DNA from: Chloroflexota bacterium
GTDB taxonomy: Bacteria; Chloroflexota; Anaerolineae; Promineifilales; Promineifilaceae
Assembly: GCA_020353135.1 (NCBI GenBank)
Contig: CP070688.1
Span: forward strand, 3,192,286 to 3,231,076
Reading direction: 5' to 3'
Length of the DNA stretch: 38,791 nucleotides
Shown here: positions 23,392 to 31,143 of the stretch, one piece after another
Layout: every line of letters begins with the position of its first letter
Numbering within the stretch: the first letter of the stretch is position 1
Notes under the pieces: model-generated
The model's database searches: none
Told to the model about the DNA's origin: nothing
Seen by the model: the letters and a program-made list of their open reading frames with translations, nothing else
Program-made: the position numbers and the translations under genes

Positions 23392-25140
23392 TCAAGGCCT
23401 CAACTCCAATCTATCTAGGTAGACTACGCCATCTGTGATACCACCGTTGCCCAAGTAGAATGCATAGTTGTCAATTGCAGCAAGATCGATCAACCGGTCC
23501 TGCACCGAAGAGTGTTCAGCCAAAAAGAAGGAACTTTCATCTAACGGAATGCAAAATTCTCGAGCAAGAACGTTGCGCAATTGAATCTCGACTTTCCAGA
23601 CTTCACCGTTCTGCTCGCGAAATTGCAGTACTAAATGACCAGAGAAATCGTTGTTACTTATCCACATACATATGTGCGTGTAGTTCCGCCAATCCATTGG
23701 TAACATGTTCTGTCGCTCCATGCCTACATAATCACTGGGAGGAGCGTTGCGGATTGAATAACTCATTGCTAAGGCGTATTGTCCTGAAGCAGCATGGGGA
23801 GGCCCTTCCAAAGAAGGAACCAGAACGTTTCCTGGTGCATTAATCCAATAGTTCTGGCCCAAGGCATTGACATCCGAATACTCAAAATCCTCCAATTCCA
23901 GTGCGTTGGGCAATGGGACGGTCGTTGGCGGTGCTGGCGTGGTCGATATGGGCGTTGGCGAAGGCGTATCGGTGGGCGTCGGCGTCGGCGTATCAGTGGA
24001 CGTCGGCGTATCGGTTGCTTTCGGCATCGGCGTGACAGTCTCTGTAGACGTTGGCGTCGTGACCGCTGCGGCGATAGTCTCTGCCGTGGTCGACTGCTGG
24101 GCTGCCACTGTCATTGTAGATTTCGGCGCCGTGGAAATTTCCGTGGGCGTTGCCGTCAGATACTCTGTTGGAGCGGTCATTGTAGTAGCGGCAACCTCAG
24201 ATTCCTCGTTTGCGAACGGCCACAATCCAAGCAATCTAGAAGCACCCAAGGCGATAACCAGCGCCAAGATAATACCTGCGAGGACGACGAAGACTTTTCT
24301 GGAGCGTTGGTTCGCTCTCATAGCCAACGCAGCTGCCATCGATGCTGCATCGTGAAAGCGTCGTTCACGTTCCATGGCCATGGCTTGAAGAATTGTCGAC
24401 TCTGTTTGGGCGCTCACCTGCGGGTTGATTTGGCTCGGCGTTCTGAACTCGCTAGGCGCTACCATGCGTTGACTAGCGGTAGGTGGTGCGAGTCCGGTCA
24501 ATGCATGATAAAGCGTTGCTCCCAAGCTGTAGATGTCGCTCCAAGGGCCAGTATACCCAGGCTGACTGTCATACTGTTCTGGTGGTGCGTATTCCGGCGT
24601 GCCCATGTTCATCATTATTGTTCGTGTGCGCGGATCATTGGGATCGAGCATCTTCACAAGGCCGAAATCGACCAATTTCGCTTTCCCATCTGGCCGCACA
24701 ATTATGTTGGCCGGTTTGATATCCCGGTGAATTACACCATGAGCATGACAATAGCTGAGTGAATCGAGCAGTTGATCGGCCCATTGCAGTACCAGTGATT
24801 CCGATAGTGCGCCTTCTTCATCAATAAGGGACTGAAGACTCTGTCCTTCCACAAATTTCATCACTAGGTAGGCTCTGCCCGCCGCGTGAAAGAAGTCGGT
24901 TACATCAACCAAGTTCGGATGGTCAAGCCTAGCCAGAACCTGGGCTTCTAATTGGAACTGTTCCTTCCAATGGGCCAACGGCTGGATATCCAGCTCTGTT
25001 TGCGGTGACAATTCCTTAAGTGCAACCGGCTTCTTCAGAATAAGATCCCAGGCGCGGTAGACAACACTCATTCCGCCCTGACCAAGGATAGAAACGACGC
25101 GGTAGCGCTCCTTGAGAATATGTCCTGCCGGTAGTGTCAT
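23392..25140 (-). CDS. Transmembrane Ser/Thr kinase (class B) with CBM11-like ectodomain
   Basis: This 582-aa protein starts at ATG 25140 with AAGGAAT upstream. The kinase is strikingly close to that at 18873-21425: MTLPAGHILKERYRVV, HWKEQFQLEAQVLARLDHPN, SLQSLIDE, HRDIKPANIIVRPDG and TASQRMVAP are shared or nearly so. Lys42, Asp140 and DFG are intact. A TM (VFVVLAGIILALVIALGASRL) and a linker rich in Thr-Pro-Thr-Asp repeats follow. The external roughly 170 residues (ELEDFEYSDVNALGQNYWIN, GQYALAMSYSI, WRNYTHICMWISNND, LVLQFREQNGEVWKVEIQLR, VYLDRLELRP) look like a CBM11/galactose-binding-like domain. Codons here are visibly less GC-rich than in the flanking class A kinases. Confidence 0.92.
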   Translation of the reverse strand: MTLPAGHILKERYRVVSILGQGGMSVVYRAWDLILKKPVALKELSPQTELDIQPLAHWKEQFQLEAQVLARLDHPNLVDVTDFFHAAGRAYLVMKFVEGQSLQSLIDEEGALSESLVLQWADQLLDSLSYCHAHGVIHRDIKPANIIVRPDGKAKLVDFGLVKMLDPNDPRTRTIMMNMGTPEYAPPEQYDSQPGYTGPWSDIYSLGATLYHALTGLAPPTASQRMVAPSEFRTPSQINPQVSAQTESTILQAMAMERERRFHDAASMAAALAMRANQRSRKVFVVLAGIILALVIALGASRLLGLWPFANEESEVAATTMTAPTEYLTATPTEISTAPKSTMTVAAQQSTTAETIAAAVTTPTSTETVTPMPKATDTPTSTDTPTPTPTDTPSPTPISTTPAPPTTVPLPNALELEDFEYSDVNALGQNYWINAPGNVLVPSLEGPPHAASGQYALAMSYSIRNAPPSDYVGMERQNMLPMDWRNYTHICMWISNNDFSGHLVLQFREQNGEVWKVEIQLRNVLAREFCIPLDESSFFLAEHSSVQDRLIDLAAIDNYAFYLGNGGITDGVVYLDRLELRP

Positions 25141-25257
25141 GGTTATTCCTTAGCCTTGTTCCTAGTCACGTTGTCAGCCCGGATTACTAGAATTGGTGAC
25201 TCTGAAGTGCCCGCCACCATAAACTAGCATATGGCGCGACTGTCGAACGCACCGTTA

Positions 25258-26955
25258 TCATGCGGTACTATTTGTTCTCCAAGTGTTATTGTCGGCAAAG
25301 AAGAGATACAGCTGTCCTCCGTGGTCTAGAAGCGTACCATCAGCGAAATCCTGCACCAAAACTGATTCACTCCATTCATGATTAATAGCGTCACCGAGGC
25401 CATTGCGCACAGAACCGTGGGTACACCATGTCTTCCCAAATCCGCGCTTAGGAGTTGGCGGGCTTTCCGGTGTACCGCAGCTGAACTCCGGCTGAGACTC
25501 CCTCCAAGCATCTAGATACTGAGCCCAAGCCCCAGTGTTATACACGACGTAAATCATGTCGTTGTCTTCACGCCAGAACATGCGCCCATGATCGAAAACC
25601 TCTTGGACTATGTTTACTCTCCGACCTTGGTTGAGCGGACATCCCAGTCTATCAGCCCATCTCCGATAGTCACTATCGAAACTACCGTGAACATTGATTG
25701 AGCAACGCGTCGGTGCCGGTGTGGTCGGTGTGAGTGTAGGTGAGGGCGTATCGGTGGGCGTCGGCGTGGGCGTCGATGTAGCGGTGGCGGTCGCGGTCGG
25801 GGATGGTGTCGGCGTGGAAGTCTCGGTAGGTGCTGACGTCGTGGCTGCCGCGGCGATGGCTTTGGCCGTGGCCGACTGTTGGACGGCTGTTGTTGCCGTC
25901 GAGTTGGCGGCCACGATCTCCGTCTGCACTACGGCTGTTGTTTCCGCGATAGCCTGTTCCGTCTCTTCGGCATCGTTGTTTGATCCGCCAGTATCCCCCT
26001 GATAGATTAGGAAATAGACTAGCGCCGCCAGAGCCAGCGCCAAGATAGCAGCGCTGGCAAAAGCCGCGGTCTTGTGCTCGCGTAGCCATAGTCCGATGCC
26101 GACCAGGGCCGCGCCGTTCGAACCAATTTGGTCTTGCGGCGTTGCCGGTCCCGGCAGCGGCGCGCCCAAAGCGGCGGCGAAAGCCAGCACGGTATTGAAG
26201 CGAGCATCGGGATCCATCTGCAATGCCTGGTCAATGGCCGCGGCGACGCTAGCCGACACATCAGGTCGCAATTGCTGTACCGGCGGCAAATGCATGGGCG
26301 AAGTGGTCGGATCGTAGCCGGTCAACAACTGGTGAAGCAAGACCCCCAGGCTATAGACGTCTGAGCGGGGATCAGTCTGGCTCTGGCCATACTGTTCGGG
26401 CGCGGCATAGCCCCGCGTGCCTAATTTGACCGTATCCTCCTGTTTCTCCGGTTTAAAGATGCGGGCGATGCCAAAGTCTATCAGCTTGAGCTTGCCATCG
26501 ACCTGAACCATCACATTGCTCGGCTTCAAATCGCGAAAGATGATTGGCGGATCTTGCCCGTGCAAGTAAGCGAGCATATCGGCTAGTTGGCCGGCCCATG
26601 CCAGTACCTGTTCTTCGGAAAAGCGATTGACCCGATGGATGGCCGCCTCCAACGTTTCGCCGGGCACGTATTCCATGACCAGGTACCAATAACCGCGTTC
26701 CTCAAAGAAGTCGGTCACTCTGGCAATGCTGCGATGACTCAGCCTGGCCAGCACCTCGGCTTCCTGCCGAAAAGCGGTTACCGCCCAGTCCGGATCGTCC
26801 GGCGATATCGCGGCCGGATCCATTTCTTTAATGGCCACCCGGCGATCGCCCAATCGGGTATCAGCGGCCAGGTATACGGTGGCCGTGCCGCCCTGGCCGA
26901 GGATGTCGACGATGCGATAATGACCTTCCTGCAGTTTTTCGCCGATATCCAACAT
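25258..26955 (-). CDS. Transmembrane Ser/Thr kinase (class A) with LGFP-like double module
   Basis: This 565-aa protein starts at ATG 26955. The kinase has GQGGTATVYLAAD, Lys43 in AIKEM, FRDLKPSN, DFGIARIF and LGTRGYAAPEQY. A TM (KTAAFASAAILALALAALVYFLI) and a linker with several Thr-Pro repeats follow. The external roughly 145 residues hold two related halves: LGCPLNQGRRVNIVQEVF-DHGRMFWR with a YNTGAWAQYLD tail, then RGFGKTWCTHGSVRNGLGDA with VQDFADGTLLDHGGQLYLFF. The same arrangement ends the kinase at 28716-30308. It resembles LGFP-type wall-binding repeats, so a cell-wall or polysaccharide ligand is a reasonable guess. The PP2C gene ends 16 bases upstream. Confidence 0.92.
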   Translation of the reverse strand: MLDIGEKLQEGHYRIVDILGQGGTATVYLAADTRLGDRRVAIKEMDPAAISPDDPDWAVTAFRQEAEVLARLSHRSIARVTDFFEERGYWYLVMEYVPGETLEAAIHRVNRFSEEQVLAWAGQLADMLAYLHGQDPPIIFRDLKPSNVMVQVDGKLKLIDFGIARIFKPEKQEDTVKLGTRGYAAPEQYGQSQTDPRSDVYSLGVLLHQLLTGYDPTTSPMHLPPVQQLRPDVSASVAAAIDQALQMDPDARFNTVLAFAAALGAPLPGPATPQDQIGSNGAALVGIGLWLREHKTAAFASAAILALALAALVYFLIYQGDTGGSNNDAEETEQAIAETTAVVQTEIVAANSTATTAVQQSATAKAIAAAATTSAPTETSTPTPSPTATATATSTPTPTPTDTPSPTLTPTTPAPTRCSINVHGSFDSDYRRWADRLGCPLNQGRRVNIVQEVFDHGRMFWREDNDMIYVVYNTGAWAQYLDAWRESQPEFSCGTPESPPTPKRGFGKTWCTHGSVRNGLGDAINHEWSESVLVQDFADGTLLDHGGQLYLFFADNNTWRTNSTA

Positions 26956-26971
26956 TGGCCAGCTCCTCAGC

Positions 26972-28705
26972 CTATTCGATATTCACCACGATGACGCTGA
27001 TATTGTCCTCACCACCGCCGGCATTCGCTTGCTCGACGAGCCGGTCGCATGCCGCTTGAGGGGAGCTGGCCGTGACCAGTGTCTCGCCGATAATCGGGTC
27101 GCGCACCATCTCCCACAAGCCGTCGGAACAAAGCAGCAACTGGTCGCCCTTTTGCAGTCGCTTCTCAAATACGTCAACCTCAAGTTCAGGCTTGTCGCCC
27201 AACGAGCGATAGATTTGATGACGGTCGGGATGGCTATACAGCTCGTCAGGCTGGAGCCGGCCGGCCTGAACCAGGCTGGCGATCAGAGAATGATCCTGGG
27301 TGATTCGCTCAAGACGGCCGTCGCGCATCAGGTATGTCCGGCTATCGCCCACGTTAGCCACCACCACCTGGTCGCCGATGATCATGGCCGCGGTCATGGT
27401 GGTGCCCCGGTCCGATGCACTGGCCTGCCGACTCTGGTAGACCAGCCGATTGGCCTGATGGATCAAGGCCATCAATATGCTGGCCGGTTCGCCTTCCCGG
27501 TCGAGTCTTTGGGTTTTGCCCTTCAAGCTGGGCAACAGTCGTTGTTCGATGAAATGCATAAAGGCCTGCCGAGCCGAGCCCTTGCTGGCCAGCTCGCCAG
27601 CCATATGGCCGCCCATGCCGTCGGCGACGATATACAGTCCAATTGGCGCCGTCTGGCCGCTCTGATCCAGGCTGTAGGTCAGTGCGGCGACAAAATCCTG
27701 GTTCAGGTCGCGCACCAGGCCGGGATGAGTCGCATTGCCGGCGCTCTGCCGTAATTCACGTTCGAGAACTGGTACTTCTGCGCTGCGAGCCAACTCGTCC
27801 AACATCGTTTCCACGTCCGGATAAGCGCCGCTGGCCCCCCGGCGAATGATCGGCCGCAGCCCGCTGGGAGCGTCGCCAACCTGTCCTTTGGGGTCTAAAT
27901 CCCGGCCTGTAGCCAGATAGTAAACCAGGGCTGCCAGCCAATGAATATCTTTCTGTACGGTGCTCTGGTCCAAAACCTGGCCCAGCGCCGGGTCGGCCAG
28001 CCAAGCGGAGTTGTCAGGCAGGATCAATATTGCTTCGCGTCCGGCTACACCATGTTGCCAGCCGCCCAAGCCGGCCGTGTGCAAGTTGGCCAGGCCGTTT
28101 CCTACCTGCAGTGTCCAATCAATCGCCTGTTGTAATGGCCGGACGGGCGCCGGCACTTTACCCAGATTACGCCAGCCTAATCCCGGGTGGTCTACGACTG
28201 TGTAACAGCGATCGCCCGCATAAACGATCTGAAGTAGCCCCAGAACCTGGGGAGTTCCCTGACGGCTGATCCGGAATACGCGCTCCTTTGTTTCCTGGTC
28301 CAACCGGGGCCGATCTACAGCCTCCCGGATCAAAAATTGGATTTCGTCGCTTTCGGGCTCGGCGGCATCGTAATAAACGCAGGTGGTCAACGGGTAGGCC
28401 TGGACCGTCCGGTACCGTTCGGCGATCAGGCTTTCAGGCGGCAAGGATACTGGCGCCGATCTGGAGGTGACTTCGCCCGGGCTGCCTGTTTCTCCGGCCG
28501 GTGTCGCGCCTTCTTCGAGGGAACCGTTCAACATCCGCTTGACCGAGGCAAGAATACCGGGTCGCTCCTGGGCATCGGCCTGATCCTCGGCTGCGCCGGA
28601 TTCAGCCAGCGACGCCCCGCAATTAGGGCAAAATCGCGCATCGGGCCGATGTTCTTGCTTGCAGGAGGGGCAGGTCAGAAGGTCATCGGTTGGTTGCTGC
28701 ATCAT
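26972..28705 (-). CDS. PP2C-family Ser/Thr phosphatase with zinc ribbon and degenerate kinase-like domain
   Basis: I chose ATG 28705 (MMQQPTDDLLTCPSC): AAAGG lies seven bases upstream and it sits 10 bases after the preceding kinase. A longer start at 28744 would overlap that gene. A zinc ribbon (CPSC...CPNC, about 12-30) is followed by a region (about 85-300) that reads like a kinase fold (LIAERYRTVQAY, WTLQVGNGLANLHTAG, HWLAALVYYLATGRDL) but has no VAIK Lys, HRD or DFG. The PP2C domain (about 320-577) has NQDF, VADGMGGHMAGE, VANVGDSRTYL, ITQDHSL, LCSDGLWEMV and GGEDNISVIVV, so the metal-binding Asp residues are present. It should reverse phosphorylation by the clustered kinases. Confidence 0.94.
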   Translation of the reverse strand: MMQQPTDDLLTCPSCKQEHRPDARFCPNCGASLAESGAAEDQADAQERPGILASVKRMLNGSLEEGATPAGETGSPGEVTSRSAPVSLPPESLIAERYRTVQAYPLTTCVYYDAAEPESDEIQFLIREAVDRPRLDQETKERVFRISRQGTPQVLGLLQIVYAGDRCYTVVDHPGLGWRNLGKVPAPVRPLQQAIDWTLQVGNGLANLHTAGLGGWQHGVAGREAILILPDNSAWLADPALGQVLDQSTVQKDIHWLAALVYYLATGRDLDPKGQVGDAPSGLRPIIRRGASGAYPDVETMLDELARSAEVPVLERELRQSAGNATHPGLVRDLNQDFVAALTYSLDQSGQTAPIGLYIVADGMGGHMAGELASKGSARQAFMHFIEQRLLPSLKGKTQRLDREGEPASILMALIHQANRLVYQSRQASASDRGTTMTAAMIIGDQVVVANVGDSRTYLMRDGRLERITQDHSLIASLVQAGRLQPDELYSHPDRHQIYRSLGDKPELEVDVFEKRLQKGDQLLLCSDGLWEMVRDPIIGETLVTASSPQAACDRLVEQANAGGGEDNISVIVVNIE

Positions 28706-28715
28706 GGTAACCTTT

Positions 28716-30308
28716 TTAGCGACGCTCCCACCGGCCGTCTTCATAGAAGATGAAGATCGCGCCGTAATCAGTGCCGATCATAAAACCGCCGTCGAAAGCC
28801 TGCATCGTGCCGCTATAGGCCCGTTCGGCATCGGTGGCATTGCCTAATCTACTGCGCAGTTCGGGGATGTCACACCACATAGCGCCAAAGCCGCGTCTTG
28901 GTGTTGGCGGCGACAGCGCCGGTGTATTAGCGTCAGCGCAGGGGTAATCGGGGTCGCCCTCTTGATGAGGTTCGTGATAATAAATCCGCCAGGAGCCATC
29001 GTTATAGACGGCAAGCGCCTGGGCGTGATCGATAGGAGCGCGCCAGAACATCTTGCCGCCCTGGAAATTTTCCTCGACCACCTGGTCGCGCAACGCGCCG
29101 CCAGTCGCGCAGCCGATCTGATCTTGCGCCTGGGACCAGGCAGAGGCGAAAGGGCCGCCGACGGCCGGGCAACTGGGCGTCGGCGTTTCCGTCGGGGTTG
29201 GCGAGGGCGTCACGGTGGGCGACGGGGACGGCGTATCGGTCGCCGTCGACGTGCTGGTTGGCGAGGAAGTTGCCGTCTCCGACGGCGGCGCCGGCGTCTC
29301 GGTGGCCAGGACAACCACGGGCGAGGTGGCCGATGCGGCCGTGGTAACCTCGGCGACAGGAGTAGCGGTTGCGCCAGGTGTACCTCCGCCGATCAGGGCG
29401 ACGATGATCGCGGCAATGAGCCCTAGGGCCAGCACGGCGATAATCAACCAGATCCAGGCCGGGATCTGTCGCTGAGCGACCACCGGCGGCGTGGCCGCTC
29501 TTTCCGATCCCGACAGCGCCCGGGCGAAATCGTCGACATTCTGAAAGCGCTTCTGTGTATCGATCTCCATTGCTTTGAGGGTTGCTTGTTCGACCCGGGG
29601 CGCGATTTGCAGATTGTGATAATGGGGCGCCGGCAACGTGTCGCTACCGGCCAGGCGTCGCACGCTCTCGGGCGGCTTTTGCCCAGTTAGCAAGGTGTAA
29701 ACCGTGGCGCCTAAGGCGTAGACGTCGGAACGGGCATCGGTCGTTTCGTCGCCGTACTGTTCTGGTGGACTGTAACCCGGCGTTACCGCCTTGGCGCCGA
29801 TAGTCGTTCTCAGATGAGGATCATAAACTTTGGAGATGCCAAAGTCGACCAGCATGGCCCGACCGTCTGGGGTAATGATGATATTGTCGGGCTTGATATC
29901 ACGGTGGATTATGGCCGGCCGGCGGGCGTGCAGATAGCTCAGCGCGCTACAGACTTGCTCGATCCAGGGCAACACTTCCTGCTCGGTCAGTGGACCGCCG
30001 CGCTGGGCCAGCAGCTCTTCCAGGCTCTGGCCGTCGACGAAGTCCATGACCAGGTATTGGCCTTGGCCGGCGATGGAAAAATGATCAATCACCCGAGGCA
30101 GGTTTGGGTGGCGCACTTCTGCCAGGAGCAATGCTTCGTGCTCGAATTGCCGCAGCGCTTCCTGGCTGGTGTCCAGGTTTTCCTTGACCGCGCACGGCCG
30201 CTGCAAGGACATGTCCCAGGCGCGATAGACGGCTCCGTAACCGCCCTGGCCTATGAGTTTAACGATTCGATAACGCCCGTCCAGTATCTGTCCCGTCTGT
30301 AATGGCAT
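28716..30308 (-). CDS. Transmembrane Ser/Thr kinase (divergent, HRD-type) with LGFP-like double module
   Basis: This 530-aa protein starts at ATG 30308. The kinase has GQGGYGAVYRAWD, Lys42 in VKEN, HRDIKPDN (Asp137), VDFGISKVYDP and GYSPPEQYGDETTDARSDVY. It resembles class B in the catalytic loop, but its C-lobe (ESVRRLAGSDTLPAPHYHN) differs from both A and B. A TM (IWLIIAVLALGLIAAIIVALIGG) and a Thr/Pro/Ser linker follow. The external module (IGCATGGALRDQVVEENF-QGGKMFWRAP, YNDGSWRIYY, RRGFGAMWCDIPELRSRLGNA, MQAFDGGFMIG) is the same double module as in the kinase at 25258-26955. It is the first kinase of the run, and the phosphatase gene follows after 10 bases. Confidence 0.93.
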   Translation of the reverse strand: MPLQTGQILDGRYRIVKLIGQGGYGAVYRAWDMSLQRPCAVKENLDTSQEALRQFEHEALLLAEVRHPNLPRVIDHFSIAGQGQYLVMDFVDGQSLEELLAQRGGPLTEQEVLPWIEQVCSALSYLHARRPAIIHRDIKPDNIIITPDGRAMLVDFGISKVYDPHLRTTIGAKAVTPGYSPPEQYGDETTDARSDVYALGATVYTLLTGQKPPESVRRLAGSDTLPAPHYHNLQIAPRVEQATLKAMEIDTQKRFQNVDDFARALSGSERAATPPVVAQRQIPAWIWLIIAVLALGLIAAIIVALIGGGTPGATATPVAEVTTAASATSPVVVLATETPAPPSETATSSPTSTSTATDTPSPSPTVTPSPTPTETPTPSCPAVGGPFASAWSQAQDQIGCATGGALRDQVVEENFQGGKMFWRAPIDHAQALAVYNDGSWRIYYHEPHQEGDPDYPCADANTPALSPPTPRRGFGAMWCDIPELRSRLGNATDAERAYSGTMQAFDGGFMIGTDYGAIFIFYEDGRWERR

Positions 30309-30384
30309 CGCACGCTTTCCGTATCGCGTTATCTACAGGTTAACTGTCGTTCAGGCATCGTAACCCTTGGCGCCAACCACCAGG

Positions 30385-31092
30385 CTACATGCGGAAGATG
30401 GTAACCACGCGGCCGAATCGCACTTCGTCCCCATCTTGGAGCAGGCGCGGCGAACCCGGCTCCAGTTTCTGTTTGTTGACGAAGGTGTAATTGACCGACT
30501 CCAGGTCTTCAATTAGAAACTGCTCGCCCTGGCGCGTGATTCGGACGTGTTGGCGAGAAACGCCGCCTTCGTCACCACCGTAGGCGCCCAACTCAATGTC
30601 GGGGAAATGACTGCTGATAGGGTCTTCCCTGCCGACAATGAACTGGTTCTTATTGGCCGGAAACTGCAACGTGGTATTTGAGGGTTGGACGACCAGTCTC
30701 GGCATTACCGGCGTGGCTTTAGCCTGGGGTGGTTCTTCCAAGGCCGGTTCAGATGAGATATCCATCGTCGCGCCGGTCGGCGCTGCATCTGCAACTTGCA
30801 GGCGCGCGCCGCAATTATCACAGAAAGTGCCGCCTGGAACCGCCTGCTGGCCGCAATTGGGGCAGGAAATACCTGCCGGATGGGCAGCCGATTGAACCTG
30901 GATCTGGCTGAGTGCCGTACCGCACTGTTCACAGAAAGCCTGGCCTGGCGCGGCATGGGCGCCGCAATTAGGGCAGATAATCTCTTGGGACTTCGCTGGA
31001 GTGGATGCCTGAAACGCCGCTCCACAAGTATCGCAAAATGCGGCGCCCGTAATACGCTCTGCGCCGCAATTAGGACAGTTTGTTGTACTCAT
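30385..31092 (-). CDS. Triple zinc-ribbon FHA-domain protein
   Basis: This 235-aa soluble protein starts at ATG 31092 behind a purine-rich GAAGGAAGGA. It has three zinc ribbons (6-23 CPNC/CDTC; 40-57 CPNC/CEQC; 77-94 CPNC/CDNC), a short linker and one FHA domain (about 138-230). The FHA domain has GRE at 154-156, S-R-Q-H at 179-182 and the N-Y-T-F-V-N loop starting at Asn201, the usual phosphothreonine-contact positions. FHA domains read phosphothreonine, so this is a candidate effector of the kinase array. It is encoded between the VWA gene (51 bases upstream) and the first kinase (76 bases downstream). Confidence 0.92.
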   Translation of the reverse strand: MSTTNCPNCGAERITGAAFCDTCGAAFQASTPAKSQEIICPNCGAHAAPGQAFCEQCGTALSQIQVQSAAHPAGISCPNCGQQAVPGGTFCDNCGARLQVADAAPTGATMDISSEPALEEPPQAKATPVMPRLVVQPSNTTLQFPANKNQFIVGREDPISSHFPDIELGAYGGDEGGVSRQHVRITRQGEQFLIEDLESVNYTFVNKQKLEPGSPRLLQDGDEVRFGRVVTIFRM

Positions 31093-31143
31093 GCCATCCT
31101 TCCTTCAGTAACCGGCGACACAGGCGCCGTTCCCCGCTCATCA

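Noticed and set aside
25720..25950. Tandem DNA repeats or a CRISPR-like array in GGCGTCGGCG-type sequence
   Set aside because: These bases encode the Thr-Pro-Thr linker of the kinase. The units are codon repeats of varying length, with no spacers.
29215..29475. Plus-strand Val/Gly-rich ORFs opposite kinase linkers (also near 7363, 17387, 22138, 23867, 25694)
   Set aside because: They are antisense shadows of Thr/Pro/Ala-rich linker codons and have no ribosome sites or family features.
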